Source of the DNA: Hyphomonadaceae bacterium
GTDB lineage: Bacteria; Pseudomonadota; Alphaproteobacteria; Caulobacterales; Hyphomonadaceae
Reading direction: 5' to 3'
Assembly (NCBI GenBank): GCA_024742355.1
Contig: JANSYM010000004.1
Location: 124,001 to 188,000, forward strand
Length of the DNA stretch: 64,000 nt
Position 1 is the first letter of the stretch. Every line of letters begins with the position of its first letter. A model generated the notes under the pieces. It saw nothing but the letters and a program-made list of their open reading frames with translations. It was not told where the DNA came from and searched no databases. The position numbers and the translations under genes were made by a program. Shown piece after piece: positions 8,726 through 17,407 of the stretch.

Positions 8726-9872
8726 ACGCGGCGTGATTGAGCAAATCCGACAGGCGCTCGGCTGCTGCCTGATCAATGATCAGTTCGTTGACCAGGTTCA
8801 TGCGTATGAGTTCCAAAATCGCATCGCCGCGCTCAGCCTGCAGCGCAACGATGACGACGCCGGGTTGGCTGGCATCAGCCGCAGCGCGACTCGCGAGTGA
8901 GCGGACATGTTCAATCTGGATCCCGGTCCACATCTGATTGAGGTCGCTCACCAGTGCGCGATCATCTTCATCAAGGTCGTGCTTCGGGATCAGGATGCCA
9001 CTCAGGTCGCCGACGATCAGCTCGCCCAATCGGCTGGCACTGACCTGGCCGGCATGCATCAACTCTTCGAGCGCGCCGATCAGCGGGGTCTGCGATGACC
9101 CAATGCTCGATATCAGCATATCCAACCGGTCCACCAGCGGATCATCGCCAGAGAACAGGTGTGCGTGGCTGGGTGTGTCGGTCACCAATTGCCGGATCGA
9201 TCGTTGCATATCCGGGTCATAGGCGCGCGGAATGAAAGCGGGGAATCCGGTCATGCTGATCGTCTCGCCTTCGCCGCCATTATAGATATCGTCCAGCAGC
9301 TCCGCCAATCGAGACGCAGAATATCCGCGCTGGGTGAGTTTCACGAACTCCGCGCAGACTGGCAGAAACTCGATGGCCTGGGACGGATCGACCAGACGGT
9401 GCGAGCTGGCAATGCCATCGACCAGGGCGCGAATGGTTCGACCCCAGGCGACGCCAACTGTGCTGGCGCGGGACAGTAGTTCAGCCAGACGCCCAGACGC
9501 GGTTCGTCCGAACCGATTGCGTCGATGCGTCATCGCCGTTTCTGTTTGTCCTGATCCGCTTTCAAAAACGCGAATATTGGGCTGGATGTAACCATGTGCG
9601 CTGCAATAGTCCTGCAGCGAATTGGACAAGGCCGGCGGCGCCAGCAATTCGTCCATTTGCTGCATCCACTCGTTCGTGAACCGCTCTTCGGCAAATCGCT
9701 CGGTGACGATCAGGTATTTCTCCTTTTGCGCATGTGCGAGCAGCCGAGAGACATGCGGTTGGGACAGGCCGCCAAGCGCGTTTCCGATCTCGATTTGCGA
9801 CATGTTGTGGCGCGCCCGCAAATAGGCGGCGCACTGCGCCCGCTGATCCAATGGCAAACTCTTTACGTCCAA
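8718..9872 (-). CDS. SorC/DeoR-type sugar-responsive transcriptional regulator
   Basis: A protein of about 384 residues with an N-terminal helix-turn-helix (MSQIEIGNALGGLSQPHVSRLL) and a long SorC-like sugar-phosphate-binding domain (TVGVAWGRTIRALVDGI, then PVCAEFV and the GELIVGDLSGILI segment). It is divergent from pgmB and convergent with GH65, so it is probably the local regulator of this alpha-glucoside pathway. The start is uncertain. TTG at 9872 has GGAG six bases upstream and is used here. TTG at 9884 is also possible. No ATG is available near the N-terminus. Confidence 0.82.
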   Translation of the reverse strand: MDVKSLPLDQRAQCAAYLRARHNMSQIEIGNALGGLSQPHVSRLLAHAQKEKYLIVTERFAEERFTNEWMQQMDELLAPPALSNSLQDYCSAHGYIQPNIRVFESGSGQTETAMTHRRNRFGRTASGRLAELLSRASTVGVAWGRTIRALVDGIASSHRLVDPSQAIEFLPVCAEFVKLTQRGYSASRLAELLDDIYNGGEGETISMTGFPAFIPRAYDPDMQRSIRQLVTDTPSHAHLFSGDDPLVDRLDMLISSIGSSQTPLIGALEELMHAGQVSASRLGELIVGDLSGILIPKHDLDEDDRALVSDLNQMWTGIQIEHVRSLASRAAADASQPGVVIVALQAERGDAILELIRMNLVNELIIDQAAAERLSDLLNHAAST

Positions 9873-9908
9873 AGCGGGCTCCAATTGTCATGATCGGGAT
9901 GGCCGACT

Positions 9909-9935
9909 GTTGTGAATAACTATTCCGGATAGTCA
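9909..9935. promoter_or_regulatory. Candidate SorC operator in the sorC/pgmB divergent gap
   Basis: It contains GTTGTGAAT, which is shared with 5255-5263. This is followed by two overlapping inverted repeats: GAATA-AC-TATTC and ACTAT-TCCGG-ATAGT. It lies between the divergent regulator and pgmB genes, where autoregulation would be expected. It is seen directly; function is inferred. Confidence 0.4.
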
Positions 9936-10012
9936 TTTTCATGTAAAGCGATTGTTGCCCAATCCATGTTTTGATAGGGCGCTCAGACACATTGAAACAA
10001 TGGAGTGCGCCG

Positions 10013-10639
10013 GTGGCCGCCAAGGGACTGATTTTCGATTTGGACGGCGTTCTCGTGGACACCGTGCCGACGCATTTTGAGGCCTGGTCTCAGATGTTTC
10101 ATGAGTATGGCTATGATTTTGATCAACGGATCTATCGCGATCACGTTGATGGCAAACTTCGCCAGGACGGCGCGCGTGCCGTGATGGTGAACCATAGCGA
10201 AGCCGAGATTGTCGAAGCCTCTGACCGCAAGAATGAGTATTACCTCGAACGCATCCGCGCCGGGCAGTTTGTCGTGTTCGATGCGGCCGCCAAATATGTC
10301 AGGCAGTGCAAGCAGGATGGCCACAAGATCGCTGCCGCTTCGAGCAGTGCCAATGTTCAGTACATATTGGAACAGGCTGGAATCATTGATGAGTTTGATG
10401 TCATCCTGGGCGGTCATCAGGTCACAAAAGGCAAGCCGAATCCGGAGATTTTTCTGAGTGCTGCGCACCAGCTCGGCATGCCGGTTGAAGACTGTATCGT
10501 GTTTGAGGATTCCGAATCCGGTGTTCGCGCCGCGCATGATGGTGGGTTTTTCTGCGTCGGCGTCGTCGATGCAAGCCACGATGCAGACCTGTCTCTGGCG
10601 GATGTCATTGTCGCTTCGGTGGCGGACTACAAACTCTGA
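10013..10639 (+). CDS. pgmB: Beta-phosphoglucomutase (HAD family)
   Basis: A 208-residue HAD phosphatase-like enzyme. The family converts beta-glucose-1-phosphate to glucose-6-phosphate, the step that follows GH65 phosphorolysis. Motif I is FDLDGVLVDT (nucleophile and acid/base Asp) at the N-terminus, followed by the cap domain. Motif II is the SSS of AAASSSANVQ, motif III is KGKPNPEIF, and motif IV is IVFEDSESGVRAA. The GTG at 10013 has a GGAG seven bases upstream and sits right before the conserved core; the frame extends upstream to a TTG at 9971. It is divergent from the SorC regulator. The genome context makes beta-PGM much likelier than another HAD activity. Confidence 0.9.
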   Translation: MAAKGLIFDLDGVLVDTVPTHFEAWSQMFHEYGYDFDQRIYRDHVDGKLRQDGARAVMVNHSEAEIVEASDRKNEYYLERIRAGQFVVFDAAAKYVRQCKQDGHKIAAASSSANVQYILEQAGIIDEFDVILGGHQVTKGKPNPEIFLSAAHQLGMPVEDCIVFEDSESGVRAAHDGGFFCVGVVDASHDADLSLADVIVASVADYKL

Positions 10640-10744
10640 CCATTGCCAGCGCGGGCGACCCGCGTCTCATCCAGAACACAGCAACAATTTCCGTTTCGCC
10701 GCAAACGTGGTAGCCCGACCAAAGCATCTTTTGGGAGGATTGAG

Positions 10745-11980
10745 ATGAAATTATCGACTGTGTTGCTGGCATTATCATGCCTGGCGATCGCGAGCTGTGG
10801 ACAGGCAACGGACACCGACGCCCCGGACACCAGCGCCAGCGCCAGCGCGGAACAGCTGCTGATGGAACAGTTGATTGATGCGCAGCCCGGCGATGTCATC
10901 GAAATCCCTGAAGGCACGTACAATTTCAATCGCGGCCTGAGCCTCACTGTCGATGGTGTCACCATTCGCGGCCAGGGCATGGACAAGACCGTGCTGAGCT
11001 TTGCCGATCAGATTGCCGGGGCTGAAGGCCTGCTGGTCACAGCCAGCGATTTCACCATTGAGGATCTCGCGATCGAAGATGCCAAAGGCGACGCCCTGAA
11101 GATCAATGAAGGCGACAATATCACCATTCGGCGCGTCCGCACCGAATGGACCAATGGCCCGAGCCAGGAAAACGGAGCGTACGGGATCTATCCGGTCCAG
11201 ACGACCAATGTTCTGGTTGAAGGCAATGTCGCAATCGGCGCATCGGATGCCGGCGTCTATGTCGGGCAGTCACGCGATGTCATCGTGCGCAATAACCGCG
11301 CCGAGTACAATGTTGCCGGGATCGAGATCGAGAACACAGTCGGCGCCGACGTTTATGACAATGTTGCCACCAACAATACGGGCGGCATCCTCGTCTTCAA
11401 CATGCCAGAGCTGCAACAGGCGGGTCGCGTCACGCGCGTCTATGACAATCAGGTCTTCGCCAACAATACCGGCAATTTCGGTCACCCGGGCACCCCTGTG
11501 GCGAGCGTGCCTGCCGGCACCGGCGTGATCGTGAATTCCAATGATGATGTCGAGATTTTCAACAATGAGATTTCTGATCACAAGACCGGAAATGTCATCA
11601 TTTCGAGCCTCTACACGACCGGATATTCTGAGAGCTCAACCAGTGAATCCTTCGATCCGTATCCCGAAGGCATTTACATTTATGGCAACACATTCTCTGG
11701 CGGCGGAGACGATCCTGATACGCCGGAACTCGCGCTGGCCCGGGTGATGCTGTTCGGTGAGGATGGGCGCCTGCCGGATATTATCTGGGACGGGTTTTAC
11801 GACGAAGCCAAACATGTCGATGGCGCCATGCCCGCCGCGCTGCGGATCTGTATCGATAATGGCGATGTCGGTGTTCTGAACGCAAATGGACCAAGCGGCT
11901 TTACCGAGCCGTCGACCGATATCTCGGCGTTCGAATGCGCGCTCGAAAAACTGCCCGCGATCGACCTTGGTCGGTCATAG
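10745..11980 (+). CDS. Parallel beta-helix repeat lipoprotein (TIGR03805-like)
   Basis: A 411-residue exported protein. A lipoprotein signal (LALSCLAIASCGQA, lipobox Cys near residue 18) is followed by a right-handed beta-helix of pectate-lyase type. Short repeats are visible, such as FTIEDLAIEDAKGDALKI, ITIRRVRTEW, VIVRNNRAEYNVAGIEI and DVEIFNNEISDH. A late IYIYGNTFSGGG segment and a unique C-terminus follow. The ATG at 10745 follows GGGAGGATTGAG. It is followed 19 bp later by a diheme cytochrome-like lipoprotein gene. The pair corresponds, as far as I recall, to two uncharacterised families (TIGR03805/TIGR03806) that co-occur. Surface carbohydrate binding or cleavage is possible but unproven. 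Confidence 0.82.
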   Translation: MKLSTVLLALSCLAIASCGQATDTDAPDTSASASAEQLLMEQLIDAQPGDVIEIPEGTYNFNRGLSLTVDGVTIRGQGMDKTVLSFADQIAGAEGLLVTASDFTIEDLAIEDAKGDALKINEGDNITIRRVRTEWTNGPSQENGAYGIYPVQTTNVLVEGNVAIGASDAGVYVGQSRDVIVRNNRAEYNVAGIEIENTVGADVYDNVATNNTGGILVFNMPELQQAGRVTRVYDNQVFANNTGNFGHPGTPVASVPAGTGVIVNSNDDVEIFNNEISDHKTGNVIISSLYTTGYSESSTSESFDPYPEGIYIYGNTFSGGGDDPDTPELALARVMLFGEDGRLPDIIWDGFYDEAKHVDGAMPAALRICIDNGDVGVLNANGPSGFTEPSTDISAFECALEKLPAIDLGRS

Positions 11981-11999
11981 ACGTCGCTGAGAATCGAAC

Positions 12000-13139
12000 A
12001 TGATCCGCATCACTGCGATCCTGGTGAGTCTTGGCTTGATGGCGGCAAGTCTTGCCGCATGCACGCCGGAACGCACCGCCGTTGTCTCGCATCCAGAGCA
12101 GAATCCAGAGCGGCTCAGCGCCTGGGGACTGTTCGATGTCTCCAGCGGCGCCTTCGAGCTCAGCGATGGCGTGATCCCGTATGACCTGAATGCGCCATTG
12201 TTCACCGATTATGCGCACAAGCTGCGCACGATCTGGGTTCCGGAAGGTGCGCCGGCGGCGGCGCTGAATGCGGGTGGGGTGCCAGACCTTCCGGTCGGCA
12301 CGGTGATCAGCAAGACGTTTTACTATCCCCGGGCGGGCGGGGACGCTGCGAGCGTCTCGAAAGCTGACGACCCGATTGGGGAATTCAATCCAATCCTCGG
12401 CGATCTTGACGGAGTTCGACTGATGGAAACCCGCCTTCTGGTGCGCCGGGAACAGGGCTGGGAGCCAGTCTCTTATGTCTGGAATGCGGCCCAGACCGAT
12501 GCGGTTCTGACCCGGATTGGCGATGCCGCGCCATTGACGCTGGTTGACCCTGATGGGGAGTCTGCGGATTTCACCTACATCGTGCCCGACATCAACCAGT
12601 GCTCCGGGTGCCACGCCCCGAACAATACGACTCGCGCGATCGAGCCGCTTGGTGTGCGGGCGCGGCATCTGGATAAAACATACACGCATGACGGAGGCTC
12701 GGTGAATCAGCTGACGCTGCTCGCGGACCGCGGGATCCTGGAAGAAACCGAAGCCGACCAACTATTCGCCAATGCGGACTGGACCGACACGTCTCTATCC
12801 GTTGATCAGCGGGCGCGATCCTATCTCGATATCAATTGTTCGCATTGCCACAATCCTGTCGGCCCGGCGGATACGTCAGGTCTGGATTTGACCGTGGACG
12901 CCGAAATCGGGCCGGCGTTGGGGGTCTGCAAACTGCCCATTGCGGCCGGGTCGGGCACCGGCGGTCGGGCGTTCAGCATCGTGCCGGGGGCGCCGGATGA
13001 CTCGATCCTGGTTTACCGCCTGGAGACGACCAAGCCCGGGGCGATGATGCCAGAGCTCGGACGGGCCTTGTCACATGTCGAAGGCGTCATGCTCATTCGC
13101 GAATGGATCGCCGAAATGGATGGCAGCTGCGCAAGCTGA
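12000..13139 (+). CDS. Diheme c-type cytochrome-like lipoprotein (SO2930/HNE_0200 family)
   Basis: A 379-residue exported lipoprotein (GLMAASLAACTPE, lipidated Cys at 21). It carries two heme c motifs, CSGCH at 201-205 and CSHCH at 280-284. Family-typical segments include LSAWGLFD, YDLNAPLFTDYAHKLRTIWVP, RLLVRREQGWEPVSYVWN and the C-terminal MMPELGR. The protein would be anchored in the outer or inner membrane facing the periplasm. It follows the beta-helix lipoprotein gene with 19 bp between them, and co-function is likely. The redox partner and substrate are unknown. Confidence 0.85.
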   Translation: MIRITAILVSLGLMAASLAACTPERTAVVSHPEQNPERLSAWGLFDVSSGAFELSDGVIPYDLNAPLFTDYAHKLRTIWVPEGAPAAALNAGGVPDLPVGTVISKTFYYPRAGGDAASVSKADDPIGEFNPILGDLDGVRLMETRLLVRREQGWEPVSYVWNAAQTDAVLTRIGDAAPLTLVDPDGESADFTYIVPDINQCSGCHAPNNTTRAIEPLGVRARHLDKTYTHDGGSVNQLTLLADRGILEETEADQLFANADWTDTSLSVDQRARSYLDINCSHCHNPVGPADTSGLDLTVDAEIGPALGVCKLPIAAGSGTGGRAFSIVPGAPDDSILVYRLETTKPGAMMPELGRALSHVEGVMLIREWIAEMDGSCAS

Positions 13140-13161
13140 CAGGGTGGCAATACCCGCTTCA

Positions 13162-13171
13162 AATTCGAATT
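13162..13171. promoter_or_regulatory. Perfect 10-bp palindrome upstream of the efflux operon
   Basis: AATTCGAATT is a perfect palindrome about 70 bp before the adaptor gene start and is the only symmetrical element I see in this 101-bp gap. It could be an operator for the efflux operon, but palindromes this short occur by chance. Confidence 0.2.
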
Positions 13172-13240
13172 GATGGCCTATGCAACGCCGACCGAGCGCG
13201 ATAGCAAGATAGGTCAGACAAATGCCGAAAAGGGGTAGCT

Positions 13241-14323
13241 ATGTCGGGACTATTGTCGCTCGGAAAGAAGGTCGCACTCAGCTTCGGGCTCATTTCGATT
13301 GTCGCTGTGTCCGCTTGCAGCGGACCTGAACCCGTTGAATCACCTGATCCGATCAGGCCGGTTAAATTGATTGAGGTTTCTGCTCGTTCAAATGTGTTTC
13401 AGCTCAACCTGCCAGCAGTCATTGAAGCGTCGAACACAAGCGTGCTGACCTTTGAGGTTGGCGGTCGGCTGACCGAACTGAACGTCGTGGAAGGCCAGGA
13501 CGTTACCAAAGGGACGGTCATCGGCCGCCTCGATCAACGTGACTTCCGCAACGCCTTGCAACAAGCACAGGCGCAATACAGCTCGGCTGATTCCGAGTTT
13601 CAGCGCGCCGCGCGCCTGGTGGCGGAGAATGCCATCTCGCAAAGCGTCTACGAACAGCGCCAGACGCAGCGCGATGTTGCGCGTGCGTCCCTGGATACGG
13701 CCCAAAAGGCGCTGGATGACACTGTCCTCAGAACCCCGTTCGAGGGTGTGATCGCGTCCGTTGCGGTTGAGCAATTTGAGAATATCGGCCCACAGCAGGA
13801 AATTGTGGTTCTGCAGACGACCGGTGCCGCCGAAGCGCTGGTGCAGGTGCCCAGCACGCTGGTCGCGAATGCGGAACGTGTGATCCCGACCGAGACTTAC
13901 ATTACGCTGGAGGCAGTTCCGGATCTGCGCGTGCCGGCAGAGATCCTGTCTTTCTCGACGCAGGCCGATGCTTCAACTCAGACCTTCCCGGCGCGGTTCA
14001 TGTTCACGCCGCCGGATGAAATCAACATTCTACCGGGCATGGCGGGATCGCTGCATTCGACCATGGAGATTATCGACCCCCAGCGCGCCGGGCGCGACCA
14101 GGTGCAGATTCCATTAGGCGCGATCCTGTCCGAAGGCGGTGAGGCGTTTGTATGGGTTGTCGATCTCGAGAGCATGACCGTCACCAAGCGTCTGATCGAG
14201 GTCGATCAGGGGATTGGTGAGGACATAGTCGTGCTTTCGGGACTCTCAGAAGGGGAGACCATTGCCGGTGCCGGTGCATCATACCTGTTCGAAGGTATGA
14301 AAATTCGCCGCCTCCAAGACTAG
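13241..14323 (+). CDS. RND efflux periplasmic adaptor (membrane fusion protein)
   Basis: A 360-residue adaptor with a lipoprotein-type signal (ISIVAVSACSGPEP). Its lipoyl/beta-barrel domains surround a coiled-coil hairpin (roughly residues 95-165, rich in Gln/Ala: RNALQQAQAQYSSADSE). TSVLTFEVGGRLTEL and DTVLRTPFEGVIASV are the typical lipoyl-half motifs. It is the first gene of a three-gene efflux operon. The permease starts 9 bp after its stop. The complex would export hydrophobic or amphiphilic compounds across both membranes using the proton gradient. No regulator gene is adjacent. Confidence 0.93.
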   Translation: MSGLLSLGKKVALSFGLISIVAVSACSGPEPVESPDPIRPVKLIEVSARSNVFQLNLPAVIEASNTSVLTFEVGGRLTELNVVEGQDVTKGTVIGRLDQRDFRNALQQAQAQYSSADSEFQRAARLVAENAISQSVYEQRQTQRDVARASLDTAQKALDDTVLRTPFEGVIASVAVEQFENIGPQQEIVVLQTTGAAEALVQVPSTLVANAERVIPTETYITLEAVPDLRVPAEILSFSTQADASTQTFPARFMFTPPDEINILPGMAGSLHSTMEIIDPQRAGRDQVQIPLGAILSEGGEAFVWVVDLESMTVTKRLIEVDQGIGEDIVVLSGLSEGETIAGAGASYLFEGMKIRRLQD

Positions 14324-14332
14324 GGGCGCGTC

Positions 14333-17300
14333 ATGAGTATCGCAGAATTTTCGATCAAGAACCGCTTGATCATGTTCATCGTGATCATCGGATCCATGCT
14401 GGGTGGCTGGTATGCCTATGAAAATATGGGCCGCTTCGAAGACCCGGAATTCACCATTCGCACCGCGGTCGTGGCCACGCAATATCCCGGTGCGTCGCCT
14501 GAAGAAGTCGCGCGCGAGGTCACTGATCCGCTCGAGACCGCCATCCAGCAATTGCAGGAAGTGGACGAGATCAGTTCGGTATCGTCCGACGGATTGTCGA
14601 TCATCAATGTCGACATCAAATACGAATTCTCTCCGAACAAGGAGAGCCTGCAACTGCTCTGGACCAAGCTTCGCAACAAGGTGGCGGACGCATCATCCCA
14701 GTTGCCACCTGGTGCGTCGACGCCATCCGTGAATGACGATTTCGGCGATGTCTATGGGCTCTATTACATGCTCACGGGCGAAGGCTATTCCATGCGCGAG
14801 CTGGAAGATTACGCCAAACGCCTGCGCGGCGACCTGCTCGCGGTGGACGGCGTCGCAAAGGTCACGCTGCACGGCACGCAACGCGAAGCGATCTATGTCG
14901 AAATCTCTCGCGAACGCGCGGCGGCGCTCGGCGTTTCCGTGTCCCAGATCTATAATGATCTCGACCAGCAGAATGCCGTGGTTTCAGCCGGTGACGTCAA
15001 AGTCGGTGATCGCCGCCTGGTGATCCAGCCAACCGGTACGGTCGATTCTGTCGCCGCGATTGAAAATCTTGAAGTCTCGACCGCGGCGTCGGGGACCATC
15101 GTTCACTTGCGGGACATTGCCACCGTGACCCGGGATTATGTTTCGCCATCCGAGCTGGAGCTGCGCTGGAACGGACAACCGGCGATAGCCATTGGGGTTT
15201 CCAACGTACTCGGCGCCAACGTAGTCAAGATGGGCGAGGGGATCGATGCCAAGCTCGCGGCAACGCTGGAGAGCCGTCCGATCGGGATCGAGCTGCATGA
15301 ATATTACCATCAGGGCAAGACCGTGGAGAAGTCCGTCGCCGACTTCGCCATGAACGTGATTGCAGCCCTGGCCATCGTGCTGATCACGCTTTTGATCTTC
15401 ATGGGGCCGCGGTCTGCTGTGATCATTGGCGGGGTTTTGATCCTGACCATCGCTGCGACGCTGCTTGTGATGTTCCTGGTCGACATCCCGATGCATCGAA
15501 TTTCGCTCGGCGCTCTGATCATTGCGCTCGGCATGTTGGTCGACAATGCGATCGTGGTCACAGAGGGTATTCTGGTTGGGATCCAACAGGGGCGGAAAAA
15601 ACTGGACGCTGCGCGAGAAATTGTCGGGCGCACGATCTGGCCGCTGCTCGGGGGCACGCTGGTCGGTATCATCGCCTTCGCGCCGATTGGCTTCGCGCCC
15701 GGGTCTACGGCTGAATTCACCGGTCACTTGTTCTGGGTGATCTTGATATCTCTGCTGCTCAGCTGGGTGTTCGCACTCACCGCCGTGCCGCTGTTCGCCG
15801 ACTTGCTGTTCAAGGACGGAACCGGCTCCGGAACGTTTGAGGCGGAAGGGCGGTTCACCCGTCTCTATAAGAACTTCATGCGCGCTGTTCTGCGCGTGCG
15901 CCTGATTGCTGTCGCCAGCACCATCGGCCTGTTTGCGATCGCGATCTGGGGATTCCAGTTCGTGAAATCGGGATTCTTCCCGGCCTCGACGACGCCTCAA
16001 ATCGTCGTTGATTACTGGTTGCCAGAAGGCACTGATGTCAGCGTCACAAAGGCCGACATGGTGTCCCTCGAACCGTTTCTCGCCGAATTGGAAGGCGTCG
16101 AAGACGTCCAGACGCTGATCGGCGGCGGCGGCTTGCGCTACACGCTCGTCTATTCGCCGGAAAACGAAAACTCAGCCTACGGCCAGTTCCTGATCAAAGC
16201 GGAAAGCTATGATGCGGTCGCCGGACTGGTTCCGCAAATCCAGAACCATATCGATGAGGCCTATCCGAATGCCCAGGCGAAAGTCTGGCGCTTCCAGGTG
16301 GGGCCAGGCGGCGGGTCCAAGATTGAAGCACAGTTCAGCGGCCCGGATCCGCAAGTGCTGCGCGAGTTGGCTAATCAAGCGAAAGCCATCATGGCGACAG
16401 ACAACAAGGCCATCGCCATCAAGGATGACTGGCGCCAACAGGTCAGCGTCATCATCCCGGAATATTCAGAAGCTCGTGGACGGCGGCTAGGCGTCTCACG
16501 GGAAGATCTCGCCATCGCCCTGCAGACGAACTTTTCGGGGCGCAATGTCGGTGTCTACCGTGAAGCTGATCGCCTGATTCCCATCGTGGCGCGGGCGCCA
16601 GCGGTTGAACGCGTGAATGCGCAGGAAATGCTGGGCATACAGATCCCCAGCTCGACAACGGGCCGCGTCGTTCCGCTGGTTGAGGTGGTCGACAGTGTCG
16701 ACCCAATCTGGCGCGACGCCATGCTGCGCCGGGTGGACCGGCAATGGACGATCAAAGCGCAGGCCGATCCGGCAACCGGAGAGCTCGCATCTGATCTTCT
16801 CGACCGCATCCGCCCGCAAATCGAAGCGATACCCCGTCCGCCGGGCTATAGTTTCAAATGGGCCGGTGAGTTTGGCGACAGCGCGGAAGCCAATGGCAAT
16901 CTGGCGTCAACATTGCCGCTCGGCGTGCTGGCCATGGTTCTGGTTGTGGTCGTGTTGTTCAATGCCCTGCGCCAGCCGATGTTGATTTTCCTGGTTGTGC
17001 CTTTGGCTTTGATCGGTGTGGTGCTTGGTCTGGTGATGACGTCGACGGCGCTCGAGTTCATGGCCATTCTCGGGCTGCTGTCGCTCTCCGGATTGCTGAT
17101 CAAGAATGCCATCGTGCTGGTCGACCAGATGGATCTGGAGATCCGCGAAGGCAAACCGCGATTTGATGCTGTGGTCGACAGCGCCGCGAGCCGGGTCCGG
17201 CCCGTGATGATGGGGTCGTTGACGACGGTGCTCGGCGTGATCCCCCTGTTTGGCGATGCCTTCTTCAAATCCATGGCTGTTGTGCTGGTCTATGGTCTGA

Positions 17301-17401
17301 GCTTCGCAACGCTGCTTACGCTCATCATCGTGCCGGTTCTGTACGCCGTCTTTTTCAATGTGAAAGCCAGCGAAACGGCGCCGGCGACGCTCGAGGAGTA
17401 A
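14333..17401 (+). CDS. RND efflux transporter permease
   Basis: A 1022-residue inner-membrane proton-driven pump. The twelve-helix RND pattern is visible: TM1 near residues 10-30, a large periplasmic loop with QYPGASPEEVAREVTDPLE and the docking/porter repeat, then TM2-6 from about residue 335 (LIIALGMLVDNAIVVTEG). A second loop follows, then TM8-12 with GLLSLSGLLIKNAIVLVDQM and RPVMMGSLTTVLGVIPL. TM4 carries Asp-Asn (LVDNAIV) where many HAE-type pumps have Asp-Asp. It is flanked by the adaptor and an outer-membrane factor in one operon. The substrate is unknown. Confidence 0.95.
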   Translation: MSIAEFSIKNRLIMFIVIIGSMLGGWYAYENMGRFEDPEFTIRTAVVATQYPGASPEEVAREVTDPLETAIQQLQEVDEISSVSSDGLSIINVDIKYEFSPNKESLQLLWTKLRNKVADASSQLPPGASTPSVNDDFGDVYGLYYMLTGEGYSMRELEDYAKRLRGDLLAVDGVAKVTLHGTQREAIYVEISRERAAALGVSVSQIYNDLDQQNAVVSAGDVKVGDRRLVIQPTGTVDSVAAIENLEVSTAASGTIVHLRDIATVTRDYVSPSELELRWNGQPAIAIGVSNVLGANVVKMGEGIDAKLAATLESRPIGIELHEYYHQGKTVEKSVADFAMNVIAALAIVLITLLIFMGPRSAVIIGGVLILTIAATLLVMFLVDIPMHRISLGALIIALGMLVDNAIVVTEGILVGIQQGRKKLDAAREIVGRTIWPLLGGTLVGIIAFAPIGFAPGSTAEFTGHLFWVILISLLLSWVFALTAVPLFADLLFKDGTGSGTFEAEGRFTRLYKNFMRAVLRVRLIAVASTIGLFAIAIWGFQFVKSGFFPASTTPQIVVDYWLPEGTDVSVTKADMVSLEPFLAELEGVEDVQTLIGGGGLRYTLVYSPENENSAYGQFLIKAESYDAVAGLVPQIQNHIDEAYPNAQAKVWRFQVGPGGGSKIEAQFSGPDPQVLRELANQAKAIMATDNKAIAIKDDWRQQVSVIIPEYSEARGRRLGVSREDLAIALQTNFSGRNVGVYREADRLIPIVARAPAVERVNAQEMLGIQIPSSTTGRVVPLVEVVDSVDPIWRDAMLRRVDRQWTIKAQADPATGELASDLLDRIRPQIEAIPRPPGYSFKWAGEFGDSAEANGNLASTLPLGVLAMVLVVVVLFNALRQPMLIFLVVPLALIGVVLGLVMTSTALEFMAILGLLSLSGLLIKNAIVLVDQMDLEIREGKPRFDAVVDSAASRVRPVMMGSLTTVLGVIPLFGDAFFKSMAVVLVYGLSFATLLTLIIVPVLYAVFFNVKASETAPATLEE

Positions 17402-17407
17402 AACAAC

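Noticed and set aside
10650-10664. CGCGGG-CGA-CCCGCG hairpin after pgmB
   Set aside because: Short stem with a tiny loop and no U-run; could be chance in GC-rich DNA.
14984-16000. Open minus-strand frame opposite the RND permease
   Set aside because: Its product is extremely Arg/Asp/Glu-rich because it mirrors membrane-helix codons; no start signal.
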